From Psychroflexus aestuariivivens (lineage in GTDB: Bacteria; Bacteroidota; Bacteroidia; Flavobacteriales; Flavobacteriaceae): a stretch of 64,000 nt of DNA. The notes below the pieces were generated by a model that worked only from the letters and a program-made list of their open reading frames with translations, was not told where the DNA came from and did no database searches. The stretch lies in assembly GCF_004010055.1 (NCBI RefSeq), contig NZ_RQVT01000051.1, forward strand, positions 124,001 through 188,000, in the 5' to 3' direction. Below, piece after piece: positions 26,038 to 34,964 of this stretch; the stretch's first letter is position 1, and each line of letters opens with the position of its first letter. Both the position numbers and the translations under genes were made by a program.

Positions 26038-26772
26038 TTATTCCCCACCATTCCAAATTCTCCAGGCTTTTTCTGCTTGGAAGTTCAGCATTTGTTCGCC
26101 ATTCATAATGTTTGCTCCATGTTGTTTACCCTGGGCTAAAAAAGTGGTTACAGTAGGATTGTAAATCAAATCATACAGCAAATGATGTTCGGTGATGAAT
26201 TCAAAAGGAATAGGAGGGCAGTCGCTAGTATTTGGATGCGTGCCAAGGGGCGTACAATTCACAATAAGTTGATGATTTTTCAAAATATCTTCATTCAAAC
26301 TGTCGTAAGTATAATCTGCAATATTTTCGTTTCTAGAAACAAGAGAAACTTCGTAACCTACAGATTTTAAAGCATAAGTTACAGCTTTAGAAGCACCGCC
26401 TGTGCCCAAAACCAAAGCATTTTCATGATGCGGTTCTATCATTAAAAAAATAGATTTTGTAAAACCATATACATCGGTATTGTAGCCAATTAATTTATTA
26501 TCAATTAACTTAATTGTATTGACTGCACCAATTTTTTTAGCCAAAGGATCGATGTCATGCAAAAAGGGAATAATTTTTTCTTTATAAGGAATTGTAACAT
26601 TCAAACCATCCAGATGTGGATGATCATTAAGGACATGCATAAAATCATCAATTGTTTTAATATCAAAATTTTTATACTCTGCTTCAATTTTCAGTCTTTT
26701 AAACTTATTATTGAAATAAGCTTTTGAAAACGAATACTCTATATTTTTCCCTACTAATCCGTATAATTTCAT
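26038..26772 (-). CDS. aroE: Shikimate dehydrogenase
   Basis: AroE reduces 3-dehydroshikimate to shikimate with NADPH in aromatic amino acid synthesis. The 244-residue protein begins with the substrate-binding YGLVGKNIEYSFSKAYFN, has the catalytic-lysine block LNVTIPYKEKIIPFLHDID, the AVNTIK motif, the NADP-binding GTGGASKAV and the C-terminal NGEQMLNFQAEKAWRIW. It is slightly short compared with the E. coli enzyme (272 residues), which seems usual for Bacteroidota. The gene begins 1 base after the DUF368 gene stop. The aroB gene for an earlier step of the pathway is at 62.5 kb. Confidence 0.95.
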   Translation of the reverse strand: MKLYGLVGKNIEYSFSKAYFNNKFKRLKIEAEYKNFDIKTIDDFMHVLNDHPHLDGLNVTIPYKEKIIPFLHDIDPLAKKIGAVNTIKLIDNKLIGYNTDVYGFTKSIFLMIEPHHENALVLGTGGASKAVTYALKSVGYEVSLVSRNENIADYTYDSLNEDILKNHQLIVNCTPLGTHPNTSDCPPIPFEFITEHHLLYDLIYNPTVTTFLAQGKQHGANIMNGEQMLNFQAEKAWRIWNGGE

Positions 26773-26773
26773 A

Positions 26774-27796
26774 TTATTCTACTTTTCGGCGGTTGTCATA
26801 CCACGCCAGACTCAAAACTATTAAAATTCCTATAATGATAAAAAAAATGCCCCACCAAGTTTCAAAATCAGTAATACCTGGCCAATATCTGGAATAATTA
26901 TCTAAAACACGATCGCCATTGGCATCATAAACAATTTCTCCACCAGCCGTAGTTTTGAATATTTTGTCTTTCCAAGGCCAAACAACACCTAAACTACCTG
27001 TTATAAAACCAATGATGATAGCAAAAGTAATATTTTTGAAATGCTTTAAGACATAACTGAGTATATGTGACAAAGTCACCAAACCAAATACAGAACCACC
27101 TGTAAAAACTGTCAAAACCTGTAATAACCGCAAGCGTTCAGAATTATTTGTAAATGAAAAATCAAATTTCAAGATGTCTACTATAGTGTCGTATAAAGCA
27201 TTGACCGAATCGACCAAAAGCAAAACATAATTGCCCAATAAAATTAAAACAAATGAACCAGAAAGTCCTGGTAGAGTCATTCCTGAAACGCTTATAATTC
27301 CACAAAAAAATACAAACCACAGATTGTCATTTTCCGTCGCTGGTTTCAAAAAACTAATGCTAATGCCACCTGCAATACCAATTGCAATGAAAATTAGATT
27401 TCGCATAGATTTCATTTCAAAATCCTTCGCGATGTAATAAATCGAACCGACAATCATACCAAAAAAAGTTGACCAAACATAGAGTTCGTAGCGTTCAATC
27501 AAAAAATCCAAGACCTTGGAAACGCTAAAATAGCTAACAATCATACCCAAGAAAAGAATTCCTATAAACTTCCCATTGATGTATTGGAATAAGCTCTTTA
27601 AACGACCATTTAAAAGTAGGATAAGCGATTTATAATTGAATTTTTGTAAAGAATAAATAAATTCTTCATAAAAACCAGCCACAAAAGCAACCACGCCACC
27701 AGATACACCTGGAACTTTGTTGGCTGCGCCCATAGCTAATCCTTTCAGAAATAGAAATATTTTATCACTAAGCGTCCTTGTGCTTTGCATCAGCAA
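26774..27796 (-). CDS. DUF368 membrane protein, second paralogue (undecaprenyl-phosphate translocase family)
   Basis: A 340-residue polytopic protein of the DUF368 family. Its family signatures are KGLAMGAANKVPGVSGGVVAFVAGFYEEFI at the N terminus and a second internal PGLSGSFVLILLGNYV-like repeat about 155 residues later. DUF368 members (PopT in Vibrio cholerae) have been reported to recycle undecaprenyl phosphate across the inner membrane. The start overlaps the end of the upstream paralogue by 29 bases; a start at 27790 (MQSTRT) is also possible. It has a small extracytoplasmic C-terminal insertion (TTAGGEIVYDANGDRVLDN) absent from its neighbour. Confidence 0.85.
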   Translation of the reverse strand: MLMQSTRTLSDKIFLFLKGLAMGAANKVPGVSGGVVAFVAGFYEEFIYSLQKFNYKSLILLLNGRLKSLFQYINGKFIGILFLGMIVSYFSVSKVLDFLIERYELYVWSTFFGMIVGSIYYIAKDFEMKSMRNLIFIAIGIAGGISISFLKPATENDNLWFVFFCGIISVSGMTLPGLSGSFVLILLGNYVLLLVDSVNALYDTIVDILKFDFSFTNNSERLRLLQVLTVFTGGSVFGLVTLSHILSYVLKHFKNITFAIIIGFITGSLGVVWPWKDKIFKTTAGGEIVYDANGDRVLDNYSRYWPGITDFETWWGIFFIIIGILIVLSLAWYDNRRKVE

Positions 27797-28712
27797 TTGG
27801 TTTTATCTCCGCTAACTTTTCTAAAGCAATGATAAGCAAAAATCCTATGATAGCACAGACAATCGCTAAAAGCAATTGAGAATCGCCTTCAAAATTGTTT
27901 GGCAAAACAGAGACTTCGCTTAAAATAATTTCTTTGTCTTTGACAACTTCAGATTCTAGGACTTTTTTCCACGGCCAAATTTTATTGAGTGAACCAGCAA
28001 TAAATCCTGTTAGCAAGGCTAAAGTCAAAAATTTGTAGTGATTAAACAACCATTTCAATATTTTTGAAAAACTCAACAAACCAACGATAGCACCAGCACC
28101 AACTAGGGCAATAACTTTAAAATCTAAGTTAGATACAGCTTCGCTCACAGATTTGTAAGCACCCAATAATACTAAAATAAAGGCTCCAGAGATTCCCGGT
28201 AAAATCATTGCGCAAATGGCAACTGCACCACAAAGTAAATAGTATAACGGATGATCGATGCCTTGGGAAGGGGTTAACTTAGTGATACCGTAAGCTATTG
28301 CACAACCAAGGACTGCTGCTAGAATCAATTTCCAATTCCAACGATCAATTTGTTTACCAACATACCAAACACTGGCGACGACTAAGCCAAAGAAGAATGA
28401 CCAAACCAAAATAGGATAAGTTTCGAGCAAATAATTTGTTAAGCGCATCAAAGTAAAAACACTGACAAGAATTCCAGCAAAAAGTGCTAAGATGAAATTA
28501 CCATTCAGTTGTTTCCACATAGCAGAGAATCCATTTTTCTTCCACGTGCTCACCAATTGAAAATTTACATTGCCAATCGTAGTGATCAATTCTTCATAAA
28601 TTCCGGTAATAAATGCAATCGTGCCACCAGAAACACCGGGTACAACATCTGCCGCTCCCATACCAAGGCCTTTAAGACCGATGTTTATGTAGGATTTGAA
28701 GTCTCTTTGCAT
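27768..28712 (-). CDS. DUF368 membrane protein, first paralogue (undecaprenyl-phosphate translocase family)
   Basis: A protein of about 314 residues from the ATG at 28712 (MQRDFKSYINIGLKGLGMGAADVVPGVSGG); an in-frame ATG at 28748 would add 12 residues with no family match. It carries the same two PGVSGG / PGISGAF half-repeats and roughly eight to ten membrane helices. Like its downstream paralogue it belongs to the family reported to translocate undecaprenyl phosphate, the carrier lipid for peptidoglycan and O-antigen. The two genes overlap and diverge clearly in sequence, indicating an old tandem duplication rather than a recent one. Confidence 0.85.
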   Translation of the reverse strand: MQRDFKSYINIGLKGLGMGAADVVPGVSGGTIAFITGIYEELITTIGNVNFQLVSTWKKNGFSAMWKQLNGNFILALFAGILVSVFTLMRLTNYLLETYPILVWSFFFGLVVASVWYVGKQIDRWNWKLILAAVLGCAIAYGITKLTPSQGIDHPLYYLLCGAVAICAMILPGISGAFILVLLGAYKSVSEAVSNLDFKVIALVGAGAIVGLLSFSKILKWLFNHYKFLTLALLTGFIAGSLNKIWPWKKVLESEVVKDKEIILSEVSVLPNNFEGDSQLLLAIVCAIIGFLLIIALEKLAEIKPIADAKHKDA

Positions 28713-28885
28713 AAGAATATATTTTGGCTGCAAAATACATTTTTTCAAAATTGTTTATTTCAAATCTGAAATTTAATTCATATCAGTTTTTTGAATGAAT
28801 TATTCTAAAAAAAAATCTAAGAATCTTATTTCTAAACACTCAGCTTTTTCCGGCAAAATTTGAAATGGAAAATCTTAAATATCAA

Positions 28886-28914
28886 TTGGAATTTGAAATA
28901 TTCACTTACTTTTG
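28886..28914 (+). promoter_or_regulatory. Promoter of the RNase P RNA gene
   Basis: TTG at 28886-28888, an 18-base spacer and TACTTTTG at 28907-28914 match the flavobacterial consensus; the RNA begins about six bases downstream. Confidence 0.8.
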
Positions 28915-28919
28915 CAGCT

Positions 28920-29236
28920 GCAGGTCGCCTTATCGCTGTCCCGGATTCGGGAGAGAGGAAAGTCCGGACACCATAGCACAACATAGCGGGTAACGCCCGT
29001 CATTCTATTTAGTTTTTCTAAATAGGAGCGGACCAGTGCAACAGAAAGCAAGTACAGTTCGGCTGTAGTGAAATCGGTAAACTCTATGTGGTGAAATGTT
29101 ATGTAAACCAAGGCTTGAGGGTTGTGCGCCCAATCTTGGAGGGTAAACAGATTGAGGTTTTTGGAAACAAAAATCCTAGATAAATGATAAGGCGTTTGAT
29201 GAATTTCAAACGACAGAATCCGGCTTACAGACCTGC
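28920..29236 (+). ncRNA. rnpB: RNase P RNA
   Basis: The catalytic RNA of ribonuclease P, which removes 5' leaders from precursor tRNAs. The conserved CR-I block GAGAGAGGAAAGTCCGGACA is present near the 5' end and its partner ACAGAATCCGGCTTACAG near the 3' end. The ends pair as P1 (GCAGGTC at 28920-28926 with GACCTGC at 29230-29236). The ACAGAAA region and the internal GGTAAACTC element are also present, and the overall length of about 317 bases is normal for a type A RNA. A run of T follows the 3' end. A long opposite-strand open frame over this region is spurious. Confidence 0.95.
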
Positions 29237-29323
29237 TTTTTATTTTTTTTTGAAAATAATTTCTACTCCAGGCAACTTTTATTGAAATACTTTCGTCTAT
29301 GTTAGTAGAAGCAAAGTTGTATT

Positions 29324-29887
29324 TTGAAAATAATAAACTTACATAAAGATCTAAATCGCGATATAAAACGAGCGCAGAACAACGATAGAAAGTCGCAGTT
29401 TTATATCTACAAAAGATTTTCGCCCAAAATGTTGAGTGTTTGTAGAATGTATATTTCAGATTTACAGTTTGCAGAAGACGTGATGTCAAAAGGTTTCTTG
29501 AAAGTATTTGAAAATATAAATAACTATACATTCAATGGAAGTTTTGAAGGCTGGATAAGAAAGATTATGGTCAATACGGCCATCGATTATTGCCGACAAA
29601 AGAAATCCTTGAGTTTTTCGACAGATAACATCGAGATCTATGAAAAGTATGAAATGCCGAGCATCAATGAATTTGACGCTGATGAGATTCAAAAATTCAT
29701 AGACTTGTTACCAGAAGGATATAAAATAGTTTTCGTAATGTTTGTTGTTGAAGAATATTCGCATAAAGAAATTGCGAAGCAACTCAAAATTTCAGAAAGC
29801 ACTTCGAAATCACAATTGTTCAAAGCCAAAAAGTTTCTGAAACAGAAAATAGAGGCACAAAAGAAAAGTACACATGAAAGAATTTGA
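29324..29887 (+). CDS. RNA polymerase sigma factor, sigma-70 family (ECF-like)
   Basis: A 187-residue sigma factor starting at TTG 29324 (MKIINLHKDLNRDIKRAQNNDR). Region 2 is visible as FAEDVMSKGFLKVFENINNYTFNGSFEGWIRKIMVNTAIDY and region 4 as LPEGYKIVFVMFVVEEYSHKEIAKQLKISESTSKSQLFKAKKFLK. Such ECF-like factors direct stress or envelope regulons. The gene overlaps the next gene by 14 bases and heads a three-gene operon with an anti-sigma-like membrane protein and an exported barrel protein. The TTG start follows the family N terminus; no ATG is available before region 2. Confidence 0.9.
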   Translation: MKIINLHKDLNRDIKRAQNNDRKSQFYIYKRFSPKMLSVCRMYISDLQFAEDVMSKGFLKVFENINNYTFNGSFEGWIRKIMVNTAIDYCRQKKSLSFSTDNIEIYEKYEMPSINEFDADEIQKFIDLLPEGYKIVFVMFVVEEYSHKEIAKQLKISESTSKSQLFKAKKFLKQKIEAQKKSTHERI

Positions 29888-30551
29888 AAATAATATAAAA
29901 GAAATGCTAGAGTCTCGTCGGGAAACCCCGAGTGATGAAGCTTGGCTGAACATCAGTAAGAATTTAGAGAAAAAAACTGTTCAAAAATATAAACGTAAAT
30001 ACTGGATGATTGCTGTTGCAGCTAGTTTTATAGGCGTCTTAGTGACATTAGGAATTTTCAATTTGAATATTAAAACAGAAAATCCAACAGTGGTGACTTC
30101 ACCTGAAAATTCAATTAAAGAGATTCAAGATTCAAAAGTAATTGAACGACCAGTTCTCCAGATTGCAAATGTCTTAAAGCCAAATAAGAAAATTAAAAAT
30201 GAAGTTCAATTGCCGAATTCTAAATTTGAAATAATAAATTTTAAGCAGATTGAGAAGGTTCAAAAATCTAAAATAAATTCAACAAAAGCAGAAAGTTTAT
30301 TAGCAGAAGTGGAACAGGAATTAGTCGAAAATGAAGCAGAGGAAAAGTTACTTTCAGAAGTTGAAGCTTTACTGGCTGAAGCCCAATCGGATTTAGACTC
30401 GGACACGAAACGTAAAATAATTGATAGAGTTGATCCAGCTTCACTCTTGGCCGAAATAGATCCTAACAGTAAGATGGATTTTAAAGATCTTATTATACAG
30501 AAAATAGAAGATAATTATAAGGAACTCAGATCGAGTTTCACTGCTAGATAG
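29874..30551 (+). CDS. Putative anti-sigma factor-like membrane protein
   Basis: A 225-residue protein with an N-terminal cytoplasmic segment (residues 1-42, including ETPSDEAWLNISKNLEKKT), one membrane helix (about 44-64, WMIAVAASFIGVLVTLGIF), and a charged, helical C-terminal part rich in Glu, Lys and Ser, probably extracytoplasmic and partly coiled-coil (AESLLAEVEQELVENEAEEKLL). I recognise no zinc-binding or FecR motif. The topology and the 14-base overlap with the sigma factor gene suggest an anti-sigma factor; that is inference. Confidence 0.72.
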   Translation: MKEFENNIKEMLESRRETPSDEAWLNISKNLEKKTVQKYKRKYWMIAVAASFIGVLVTLGIFNLNIKTENPTVVTSPENSIKEIQDSKVIERPVLQIANVLKPNKKIKNEVQLPNSKFEIINFKQIEKVQKSKINSTKAESLLAEVEQELVENEAEEKLLSEVEALLAEAQSDLDSDTKRKIIDRVDPASLLAEIDPNSKMDFKDLIIQKIEDNYKELRSSFTAR

Positions 30552-30652
30552 TAGAATTAGCCTGGATAATTGACTTTCAAAACGCGCGGTAAATTTTTTG
30601 GAAGTTGACTTGTCCTTAAATTAAATATTTAACCTTTAAACAAAAATTAATT

Positions 30653-31774
30653 ATGAAACCAAAAATGACCATTATTTTGGCTTTTTTACTAAGCCTTTGG
30701 AGTATCGAAATGATTGCGCAAGACAGAGATTACAGCCTTTTCAGTAAAAGTGAAAAACTAGAGCTACAATCTTTAGAAGCGAAAATTGAAGAAGAAGCTA
30801 AGTCTGAATTGAAAAACACCGTTAAGACTATAAATACACAATTAGAAGAAAATGAAATTAGTGAAGAAGAAGCCGATAAGCTGAAAAAAGAAGCTGCAGA
30901 AAATTCTGCAAAGAATATTGAAGAGTTACAAAATGTCCTTTACATCTGGGCAAAATATCAAAAACGAAACAAGGGAGAGATTAACTTCGATGATTTTGAT
31001 AAGCAAACAGAAATTGAATTTTTAAGAAAATTAGGCTTCGATAGAGAATATACTTTCTCTATAGATTATGAAAGCAAAGATGAAGATGATTCTGAAAAAT
31101 CTAAAAAACCTCTCAAAGAGCGTGATTTACCTTATTCTCCAAGGACAGATGGTAGCGTATTTTGGAGTTTATCTTTCAATAATGCTGTCAAAGACGGAGA
31201 AGGTTTTGATGATACACCATTCAAATTTGCTGGTAGCCGTAGTTTTGAAATCGGTTACGAATGGAGTACTCGTGTTTTCAAAGAATCAAATTTTTTAAGA
31301 TTTAACTATGGGTTTTCATTTCAATTCAATGGCTTGAAACCAAAAAACAATTCTATTTTAGTAGAAAACGGAGAGCAAACTGATTTAGTTCAATCTGAAA
31401 TAGAATTAGACAAATCTAAATTCAGAATGGATAACTTAATTATTCCGTTGCATTTACAATTTGGAACTAGCAAAACTACAGTACTTGATAACGGTAATAA
31501 ACGCTTTACCGATCATGATTTCAAAGTCGGAATTGGTGGTTTTGTAGGAGTTAATCTTTTGAATACCCAGAAAATTAAATATTCTGAAGACGGCGAAAAC
31601 TTTAAAGAACGTAGGAGAGATGATTATAATACCAACGATTTGCTTTACGGTCTTAGCACTTATATTGGTTGGGAAGATTTTTCTGTTTTTGCTCAGTATA
31701 ATGTCAATCCAATTTTCAAAGACAACGCAGTGGATTTAAACAACTTCCAAATAGGAATGCGTATTACGCTTTAA
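30653..31774 (+). CDS. Exported outer membrane beta-barrel protein with helical N-terminal domain
   Basis: A 373-residue protein with a signal peptide (cleavage near IAQ). Residues about 30-115 are charged and helical, probably coiled-coil (LEAKIEEEAKSELKNTV). The C-terminal half shows alternating beta strands typical of a small outer membrane barrel (RSFEIGYEWSTRVF, FLRFNYGFSFQFNGL, and a terminal strand LNNFQIGMRITL ending in hydrophobic residues). It follows the sigma and anti-sigma-like genes after 101 bases and ends in a strong terminator. A role in the envelope-stress response of this sigma factor is plausible but unproven. Confidence 0.78.
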   Translation: MKPKMTIILAFLLSLWSIEMIAQDRDYSLFSKSEKLELQSLEAKIEEEAKSELKNTVKTINTQLEENEISEEEADKLKKEAAENSAKNIEELQNVLYIWAKYQKRNKGEINFDDFDKQTEIEFLRKLGFDREYTFSIDYESKDEDDSEKSKKPLKERDLPYSPRTDGSVFWSLSFNNAVKDGEGFDDTPFKFAGSRSFEIGYEWSTRVFKESNFLRFNYGFSFQFNGLKPKNNSILVENGEQTDLVQSEIELDKSKFRMDNLIIPLHLQFGTSKTTVLDNGNKRFTDHDFKVGIGGFVGVNLLNTQKIKYSEDGENFKERRRDDYNTNDLLYGLSTYIGWEDFSVFAQYNVNPIFKDNAVDLNNFQIGMRITL

Positions 31775-31796
31775 AAGAATACTAATTGATAAAATT

Positions 31797-31833
31797 AAAA
31801 AAGGCTAGTTTCATTTTGAAACTAGCCTTTTTT
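31797..31833. terminator. Bidirectional terminator
   Basis: A perfect 10-bp stem (31803-31812 with 31818-31827) and a 5-base loop are flanked by A6 and T6. It separates the convergent barrel and porin-like genes and can work in both directions. Confidence 0.88.
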
Positions 31834-31904
31834 GTAAGTAAAAATTTCTAACTTTTAGATTTTAGTGAGAAAGTTCTCGCAAAATCCTTTTTTGATAGTT
31901 CGAT

Positions 31905-32435
31905 TTATAAAAACGAGTATCCTAAAGCGATAGAATAAAATTTGTTTTTACCTTCAAAATTTTCAAAGGCGTCTGTAAAACCAACATTATAACGAGCATC
32001 TACTCTAAGTCCTGAAGGTAAATTCAAACCAACACCAACAGCGCCAGAGACGTCTAATTTTTCAGATTCAATAAAATCTGATTCGTTAACTAAATAGCTG
32101 AATTGTGGACCCGCCTGAACATTAAAGATTCTTAAAAAGTGAATTTTCGCAATAATTGGTACTAGCGCATAATCCAAATCTACTTTTTCAGAATCGAATT
32201 CTGCCCCTTGTTGAGAAAATAAGACTTCCGCATTTACAGATAGCGCATTAAACCTTGCACCGATAAAAACACCTCCAGTAAAACCAATCTTACTATCAGG
32301 ATCTCCACCTTCAATATCTGCGATTGAAGCATAGTTAACACCTGCTTTGATTCCAAAATCTAAATCTTGAGCCTGAGTTGTAGCTGCTCCAAAAACTAAA
32401 GCAATCAACAAAGTCAATTTGTAAAAATTTTTCAT
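31905..32435 (-). CDS. Porin-family outer membrane beta-barrel protein
   Basis: A 176-residue protein with a signal peptide (MKNFYKLTLLIALVFGAATTQAQ) followed by an eight-strand barrel pattern of the PorT/OmpA-barrel type: FGIKAGVNYASIADI, IGFTGGVFIGARFNALSVNAEVLFSQQGAEF, VGVGLNLPSGLRVDARYNVGFTDAF and a C-terminal strand FYSIALGYSFL ending in an aromatic-hydrophobic pattern. Such proteins reside in the outer membrane; transport or structural function is unspecified. It lies downstream of the TlpA-like gene on the same strand with a 36-base gap, so the two may be co-transcribed. Confidence 0.88.
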   Translation of the reverse strand: MKNFYKLTLLIALVFGAATTQAQDLDFGIKAGVNYASIADIEGGDPDSKIGFTGGVFIGARFNALSVNAEVLFSQQGAEFDSEKVDLDYALVPIIAKIHFLRIFNVQAGPQFSYLVNESDFIESEKLDVSGAVGVGLNLPSGLRVDARYNVGFTDAFENFEGKNKFYSIALGYSFL

Positions 32436-32471
32436 AATTTATGTTTTAAAGTTATTCAGTAAAAATATGAA

Positions 32472-33524
32472 TTATTTCAGATTTGAATTTAAAATAATAA
32501 TTAATTCTTTAAGATTGATATTGATATCCAAAATATGTCCCTGTTTGTTCAATAAATAGTTTTGAGGTAAATTCACAATGCCTAAATCATTGGCCAAATC
32601 GCCTGTAAAACCTTTAGTGTCAATCAGGTTTTTCCATGGCACAACATTCTCCATCAATTTTTCTATCCAAACTTCTTTATTCGTATTCAGGGAAATATCA
32701 ACAATTTCAAAGCCTTTGTAATTATAAACTCGGTAAATCTTTTCCAATTGTTCGTGGTTCATTTTACAATTGTTGCACCAAGTTGTCCAAAATTGAACAA
32801 GAGTTAATTCGGCTTCACCATCTATTATCTTTTCTTTTTCATTTTGAATATTGGTCAATTCAGGATTTGGAAACTTATTGCCTATTTGAAATTCTTTACG
32901 TCTCTCAAGGTATTTTTTAAAAAGCATAACATCTTCATCATAAAGCTGATTTTTATCAAATTTTACATACAATTTTTGTAAATCATCATAAAGCAAAGTT
33001 TGATCTGTAGCAATTTGCGAGAGTCTTTCTCCCAAATAATCATGATTTGGATGTGCATCTATCAAACTGTCCATCAATCGGAAAAGTTGATTCCGATTGG
33101 ACTTTGAAATTTCAAAATCATTATAAAACGATTCAAATTTTGTCTTGAGTTCTGTCGTAGAATTTTCTGAGATTCTGTTAATGAAAAAATTTTCGATGGG
33201 CTGACCAGCAATTGTATCATTTTCAATTAAAACCTCAACGAAAATCGTGTCGTTTGGTGAAATATAAATCCGTTCGGAAGTGTTTTCATCATTAAAAATT
33301 AATTTAGAAACGCTTGGACTTTCTATTTCTCCTCTGAATTCAAAAGTATTGTTTTCGACTTTTGCTGTGTCCGAAGTTTGATTGTATTTCAAAATAATTT
33401 GTTCACCAAAATCACCACTTATGATGCCTTTTAGATAAAATTGATCGGTTTTGGTTTCTTTTTTAGTGGTTTCACAACCCATAAAAACGATCAGAATTAT
33501 GCTGAATAAAAATAATTGTTTCAT
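32472..33524 (-). CDS. TlpA-like thioredoxin-fold lipoprotein
   Basis: A 350-residue predicted lipoprotein. I chose the ATG at 33524, which begins a lipoprotein signal (MKQLFLFSIILIVFMGC, Cys17); an upstream ATG at 33587 would bury it. Residues about 25-110 look like the DUF4369 domain often placed before thioredoxin domains in Bacteroidota. The C-terminal thioredoxin-like domain has the redox motif WCNNC (Cys250, Cys253) after TLVQFWTTW and the cis-proline region IVNLPQNYLLNKQG. It probably acts as a periplasmic thiol-disulfide oxidoreductase. The next gene upstream encodes an MBL-fold/rhodanese protein but is separated by a terminator. Confidence 0.87.
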   Translation of the reverse strand: MKQLFLFSIILIVFMGCETTKKETKTDQFYLKGIISGDFGEQIILKYNQTSDTAKVENNTFEFRGEIESPSVSKLIFNDENTSERIYISPNDTIFVEVLIENDTIAGQPIENFFINRISENSTTELKTKFESFYNDFEISKSNRNQLFRLMDSLIDAHPNHDYLGERLSQIATDQTLLYDDLQKLYVKFDKNQLYDEDVMLFKKYLERRKEFQIGNKFPNPELTNIQNEKEKIIDGEAELTLVQFWTTWCNNCKMNHEQLEKIYRVYNYKGFEIVDISLNTNKEVWIEKLMENVVPWKNLIDTKGFTGDLANDLGIVNLPQNYLLNKQGHILDININLKELIIILNSNLK

Positions 33525-33545
33525 AATTTTAAAAATATTCTGCAA

Positions 33546-33582
33546 ATTAAAAAAGGCTGACGAATTAACGACAGCCTTTAGT
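33546..33582 (-). terminator. Terminator of the rhodanese-HMA-MBL operon
   Basis: On the minus strand, an 8-bp stem (33572-33579 with 33552-33559) is followed by a T tract (complement of 33549-33554). It lies 19 bases after the MBL gene stop and before the TlpA-like gene. Confidence 0.8.
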
Positions 33583-33600
33583 CTCATATTTATTTATGAT

Positions 33601-34944
33601 TTAATTGAAATCCTTAATTTTTTCACTTAAATCATAAACTTTTGCATTTGGTAAAATAGATTCAAGAATGCTACTTCCCGCAGAACTTCTGTAACCGCCA
33701 GCACAATGTACCATAATCGGTTTATCTGTTGGAATGTTTTTAGCAGTATCGCGAAGTTCATTTAAAGGATGATTTTTTGCAGAATCGAATTTTTGTGAAT
33801 CTTCAAATTCACTAACATTCCTGATGTCGATAATGGTATATTTATCTGGATTTTCTTTAAAATCTGCATAATTTAAATCTTCTGAAGATTCGAATTCTGT
33901 TTTTCCTAAAGTCAAGACTGCTTTGACTTGGGATTCATAACCGATTTTTGCAATTCTAGAGAGAATCTCATCGTAGTCTGAAATCGAATTCAATACCAAA
34001 TAGAACTTTTCATTCGGCTTGATAATCGCACCCAACCAAGTTTCAAATTTATCTTTTTCAGTTCTAGCCATAATATTGAAACTATTTTTCAAATGATTGG
34101 CTTTAAAACTTGCTTCAGGTCGCGTATCAATGACTGGCGCATCTGCAGAAAAAGATTCAATGTTCAGTTGAATTTCGATATTTGACACTGAGGCTTTGAA
34201 ATTCGCTGCACCATTTTTATTGATGTCCACATCATGTCCGAAATAGGAAGGAATAAATGGTTGCCCATCCAAAATTTCATTTACAAATTCTTCTTCCGTT
34301 TGCTTTTGAAACGCCCAGTTTCCAATGCGTTCGTTACCTAAAGTACTCACGTTGTCACTGCTCATATTTTTGCCACACAAACTTCCTGCGCCGTGTGCTG
34401 GATAGACCCAAACATTATCGGATAAATCATTGAATTTGGTGGTCATAGTTTTATACATGGCTTGGGCCAATTCACGACGTTTTGCCGTCATATTGCCAGC
34501 TTTTTCTCTTAAATCTGGACGCCCAACATCTCCGATAAATAAAGTGTCTCCTGTGAAAATTGCTTCTTTGTCAGAAGTTTTGTCTTTTGCATAAATCGTG
34601 ATACCATCTGGCGAATGTCCTGGCGTATGAATGGCTTTGAAAGTGGTTTCACCCATTTCAAAAGTATCGCCTTCATCAAAAGTTTTGTGGGGGTAATCCG
34701 CTGCTACAAGTTTGCTTACATAAATATCAGCGCCAGTTTCTTTGTGTATTTGAAGATGACTACTTACAAAATCGGCGTGTGGATGGGTTTCAAAAACAGC
34801 CACAATTTTGGCATTGTTTTCTTCAGCAAATTCATAATAAGGTTTTGGATCTCTAGCTGGATCGACAATTGCCATTTCTCCATTGCTCACAATAGCGTAA
34901 GATAAATGGGAAAGTGCTTTGTCGTTATATTGTTTAATTGTCAT
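33601..34944 (-). CDS. MBL-fold persulfide dioxygenase-like protein fused to rhodanese domains
   Basis: A 447-residue protein from the ATG at 34944 (MTIKQYNDKALSHLSY). The N-terminal metallo-beta-lactamase domain carries THPHADFVSSH (His54, His56, Asp58), the GHSPDGIT block and GDTLFIGDVGRPDLR, typical of ETHE1/Blh-type glutathione- or thiol-persulfide dioxygenases. Two rhodanese-like domains follow; the first lacks a visible catalytic Cys, while the second has VHCAGGYRSSAGSS with a potential sulfur-carrying Cys. It likely oxidises persulfide sulfur to sulfite. It is the last gene of a sulfur cluster and may overlap the HMA gene if the upstream in-frame ATG (34992) were used. Confidence 0.93.
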   Translation of the reverse strand: MTIKQYNDKALSHLSYAIVSNGEMAIVDPARDPKPYYEFAEENNAKIVAVFETHPHADFVSSHLQIHKETGADIYVSKLVAADYPHKTFDEGDTFEMGETTFKAIHTPGHSPDGITIYAKDKTSDKEAIFTGDTLFIGDVGRPDLREKAGNMTAKRRELAQAMYKTMTTKFNDLSDNVWVYPAHGAGSLCGKNMSSDNVSTLGNERIGNWAFQKQTEEEFVNEILDGQPFIPSYFGHDVDINKNGAANFKASVSNIEIQLNIESFSADAPVIDTRPEASFKANHLKNSFNIMARTEKDKFETWLGAIIKPNEKFYLVLNSISDYDEILSRIAKIGYESQVKAVLTLGKTEFESSEDLNYADFKENPDKYTIIDIRNVSEFEDSQKFDSAKNHPLNELRDTAKNIPTDKPIMVHCAGGYRSSAGSSILESILPNAKVYDLSEKIKDFN

Positions 34945-34964
34945 AATGTATTTTTTTAAAAGAT

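Noticed and set aside
28902-29531. A 209-codon minus-strand open frame across the RNase P RNA and the start of the sigma factor gene
   Set aside because: It covers the well-conserved rnpB RNA and the antisense of a clear sigma factor, and its product matches nothing I recognise.
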